From the NCBI GenBank assembly GCA_030616025.1, contig JAUWYD010000056.1, positions 1 to 6,946 of the forward strand: a DNA stretch of 6,946 nucleotides. The letters are read 5' to 3'. Positions 6,774 through 6,946 of this stretch are shown in pieces. Numbering within the stretch: the first letter of the stretch is position 1; every line of letters begins with the position of its first letter. This DNA is from Chloroflexota bacterium (GTDB lineage: Bacteria; Chloroflexota; Anaerolineae; UBA7937; B3-Chlor). The notes below the pieces were generated by a model that made no database searches, had not been told where the DNA came from, and worked only from the letters and a program-made list of their open reading frames with translations. Made by a program: the position numbers and the translations under genes.

Positions 6774-6802
6774 TTGAAATCCTTCCTCCCCTGTGCTATA
6801 AT
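6774..6802 (+). promoter_or_regulatory. Near-consensus sigma70 promoter of the tRNA-Lys/tRNA-Thr cluster
   Basis: TTGAAA (-35, 6774-6779) is followed after 17 bases by a perfect TATAAT (6797-6802), which is preceded by TGC, giving an extended -10. Transcription should start near 6809, about 18 bases before the mature tRNA-Lys. This is the strongest-looking promoter in the window, as expected for stable RNA. Confidence 0.88.
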
Positions 6803-6809
6803 ACTCATA

Positions 6810-6823
6810 GGGGTTCAGTCCCC
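6810..6823 (+). other. Short leader hairpin of the tRNA precursor
   Basis: GGGG (6810-6813) and CCCC (6820-6823) can pair around a 6-base loop at the very 5' end of the predicted transcript, 3 bases before the tRNA. It may protect the leader or keep it from mispairing with the G-rich acceptor strand. At only 4 bp it may be fortuitous. Confidence 0.3.
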
Positions 6824-6826
6824 GAT

Positions 6827-6901
6827 GGGCCGTTAGCTCAGTCTGGTTAGAGCACCTGCCTTTTAAGCAGGGTGGCGCTGGTTCGAATCCAGCACGGCCC
6901 A
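6827..6901 (+). tRNA. tRNA-Lys(TTT)
   Basis: This is a complete 75-base cloverleaf. The acceptor stem GGGCCGT/ACGGCCC is perfect, the D-stem is GCTC/GAGC, the anticodon stem is CCTGC/GCAGG with loop CTTTTAA (anticodon TTT), and the T-stem GCTGG/CCAGC encloses TTCGAAT. The discriminator is A and no CCA is encoded. It is the first gene of a plus-strand tRNA cluster, divergent from all protein genes here. Confidence 0.97.
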
Positions 6902-6906
6902 TCTGA

Positions 6907-6946
6907 GCCACCCTAGCTCAGTTGGTAGAGCAAGCGCCTCGTAAGC
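6907..6946 (+). tRNA. tRNA-Thr(CGT), 3' part cut by window edge
   Basis: The 5' acceptor strand GCCACCC, TA, the D-stem GCTC/GAGC, and the anticodon 5' strand AGCGC followed by loop CTCGTAA (anticodon CGT, reading ACG) are present; the window ends two bases into the 3' anticodon strand. It begins 5 bases after tRNA-Lys, so both should be processed from one precursor. Confidence 0.88.

Larger units (their letters stand above)
6399..6826. other. Non-coding interval between the PLP enzyme gene and the tRNA cluster
   Basis: About 430 bases hold no convincing gene. Open frames exist on both strands, but none shows a recognisable motif, and none has a Shine-Dalgarno site at normal spacing from a start codon. 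At the left lie the leader and candidate promoter of the PLP enzyme gene; at the right lies the tRNA promoter. The middle (about 6470-6770) contains two inverted-repeat structures, at 6495-6527 and 6601-6660, and otherwise nothing I can name. Confidence 0.6.

Noticed and set aside
6399..6826. A riboswitch or T-box leader for the PLP enzyme gene
   Set aside because: I found no T-box antiterminator sequence, no cobalamin, SAM or other recognisable riboswitch core, and no terminator hairpin with a T-run before the gene.
6666..6911. A minus-strand open frame of 81 codons across tRNA-Lys
   Set aside because: It starts inside the complement of the tRNA (the GFEPA-type artefact) and has no ribosome binding site; its later part resembles no family I know.

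Overview
The window is an ordinary, densely packed bacterial chromosomal segment with a moderately high GC content. It centres on translation and DNA replication/repair. There is no CRISPR array, insertion sequence, phage gene or other mobile element, and I found no convincing undescribed system. The source looks like a free-living bacterium. The pairing of a bacterial TrmI-type tRNA m1A58 methyltransferase with a full-length proofreading PolA and a D-cysteine desulfhydrase-like enzyme would fit Chloroflexota (Anaerolineae-like) or a similar deep-branching lineage. That placement is inferred from general protein resemblance, not demonstrated.

Layout. All protein genes lie on the minus strand, so they read from right to left. 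At 6398-5409 is a PLP enzyme of the D-cysteine desulfhydrase/ACC deaminase family. At 5340-2584 is polA (DNA polymerase I), with its own strong-looking sigma70-type promoter. Only 2 bases after polA comes argS (arginyl-tRNA synthetase, 2581-911), almost certainly in the same operon. A second consensus promoter then drives a tRNA-Val(TAC) gene (832-760). It is followed 34 bases later, without a visible terminator, by trmI (725 to beyond base 1), which is cut by the left edge of the window.

Right end. About 430 bases of non-coding DNA (6399-6826) separate the PLP enzyme gene from a plus-strand tRNA cluster: tRNA-Lys(TTT), then 5 bases, then tRNA-Thr(CGT), the latter cut by the right edge. This gap holds a candidate promoter for the PLP enzyme gene, two inverted-repeat structures of unknown role, and a near-consensus extended -10 promoter for the tRNA cluster.

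How the parts relate. ArgRS, three tRNA genes and a tRNA methyltransferase form a translation-themed neighbourhood. PolA is transcribed ahead of argS. TrmI may be made from the read-through of a tRNA transcript whose product is itself a possible TrmI substrate (it has A58). The points most worth a second look are the tRNA-Val/trmI arrangement, the dyad overlapping the polA promoter, the tight polA-argS coupling, the altered HIGH motif of ArgRS and the structured intergenic repeats.
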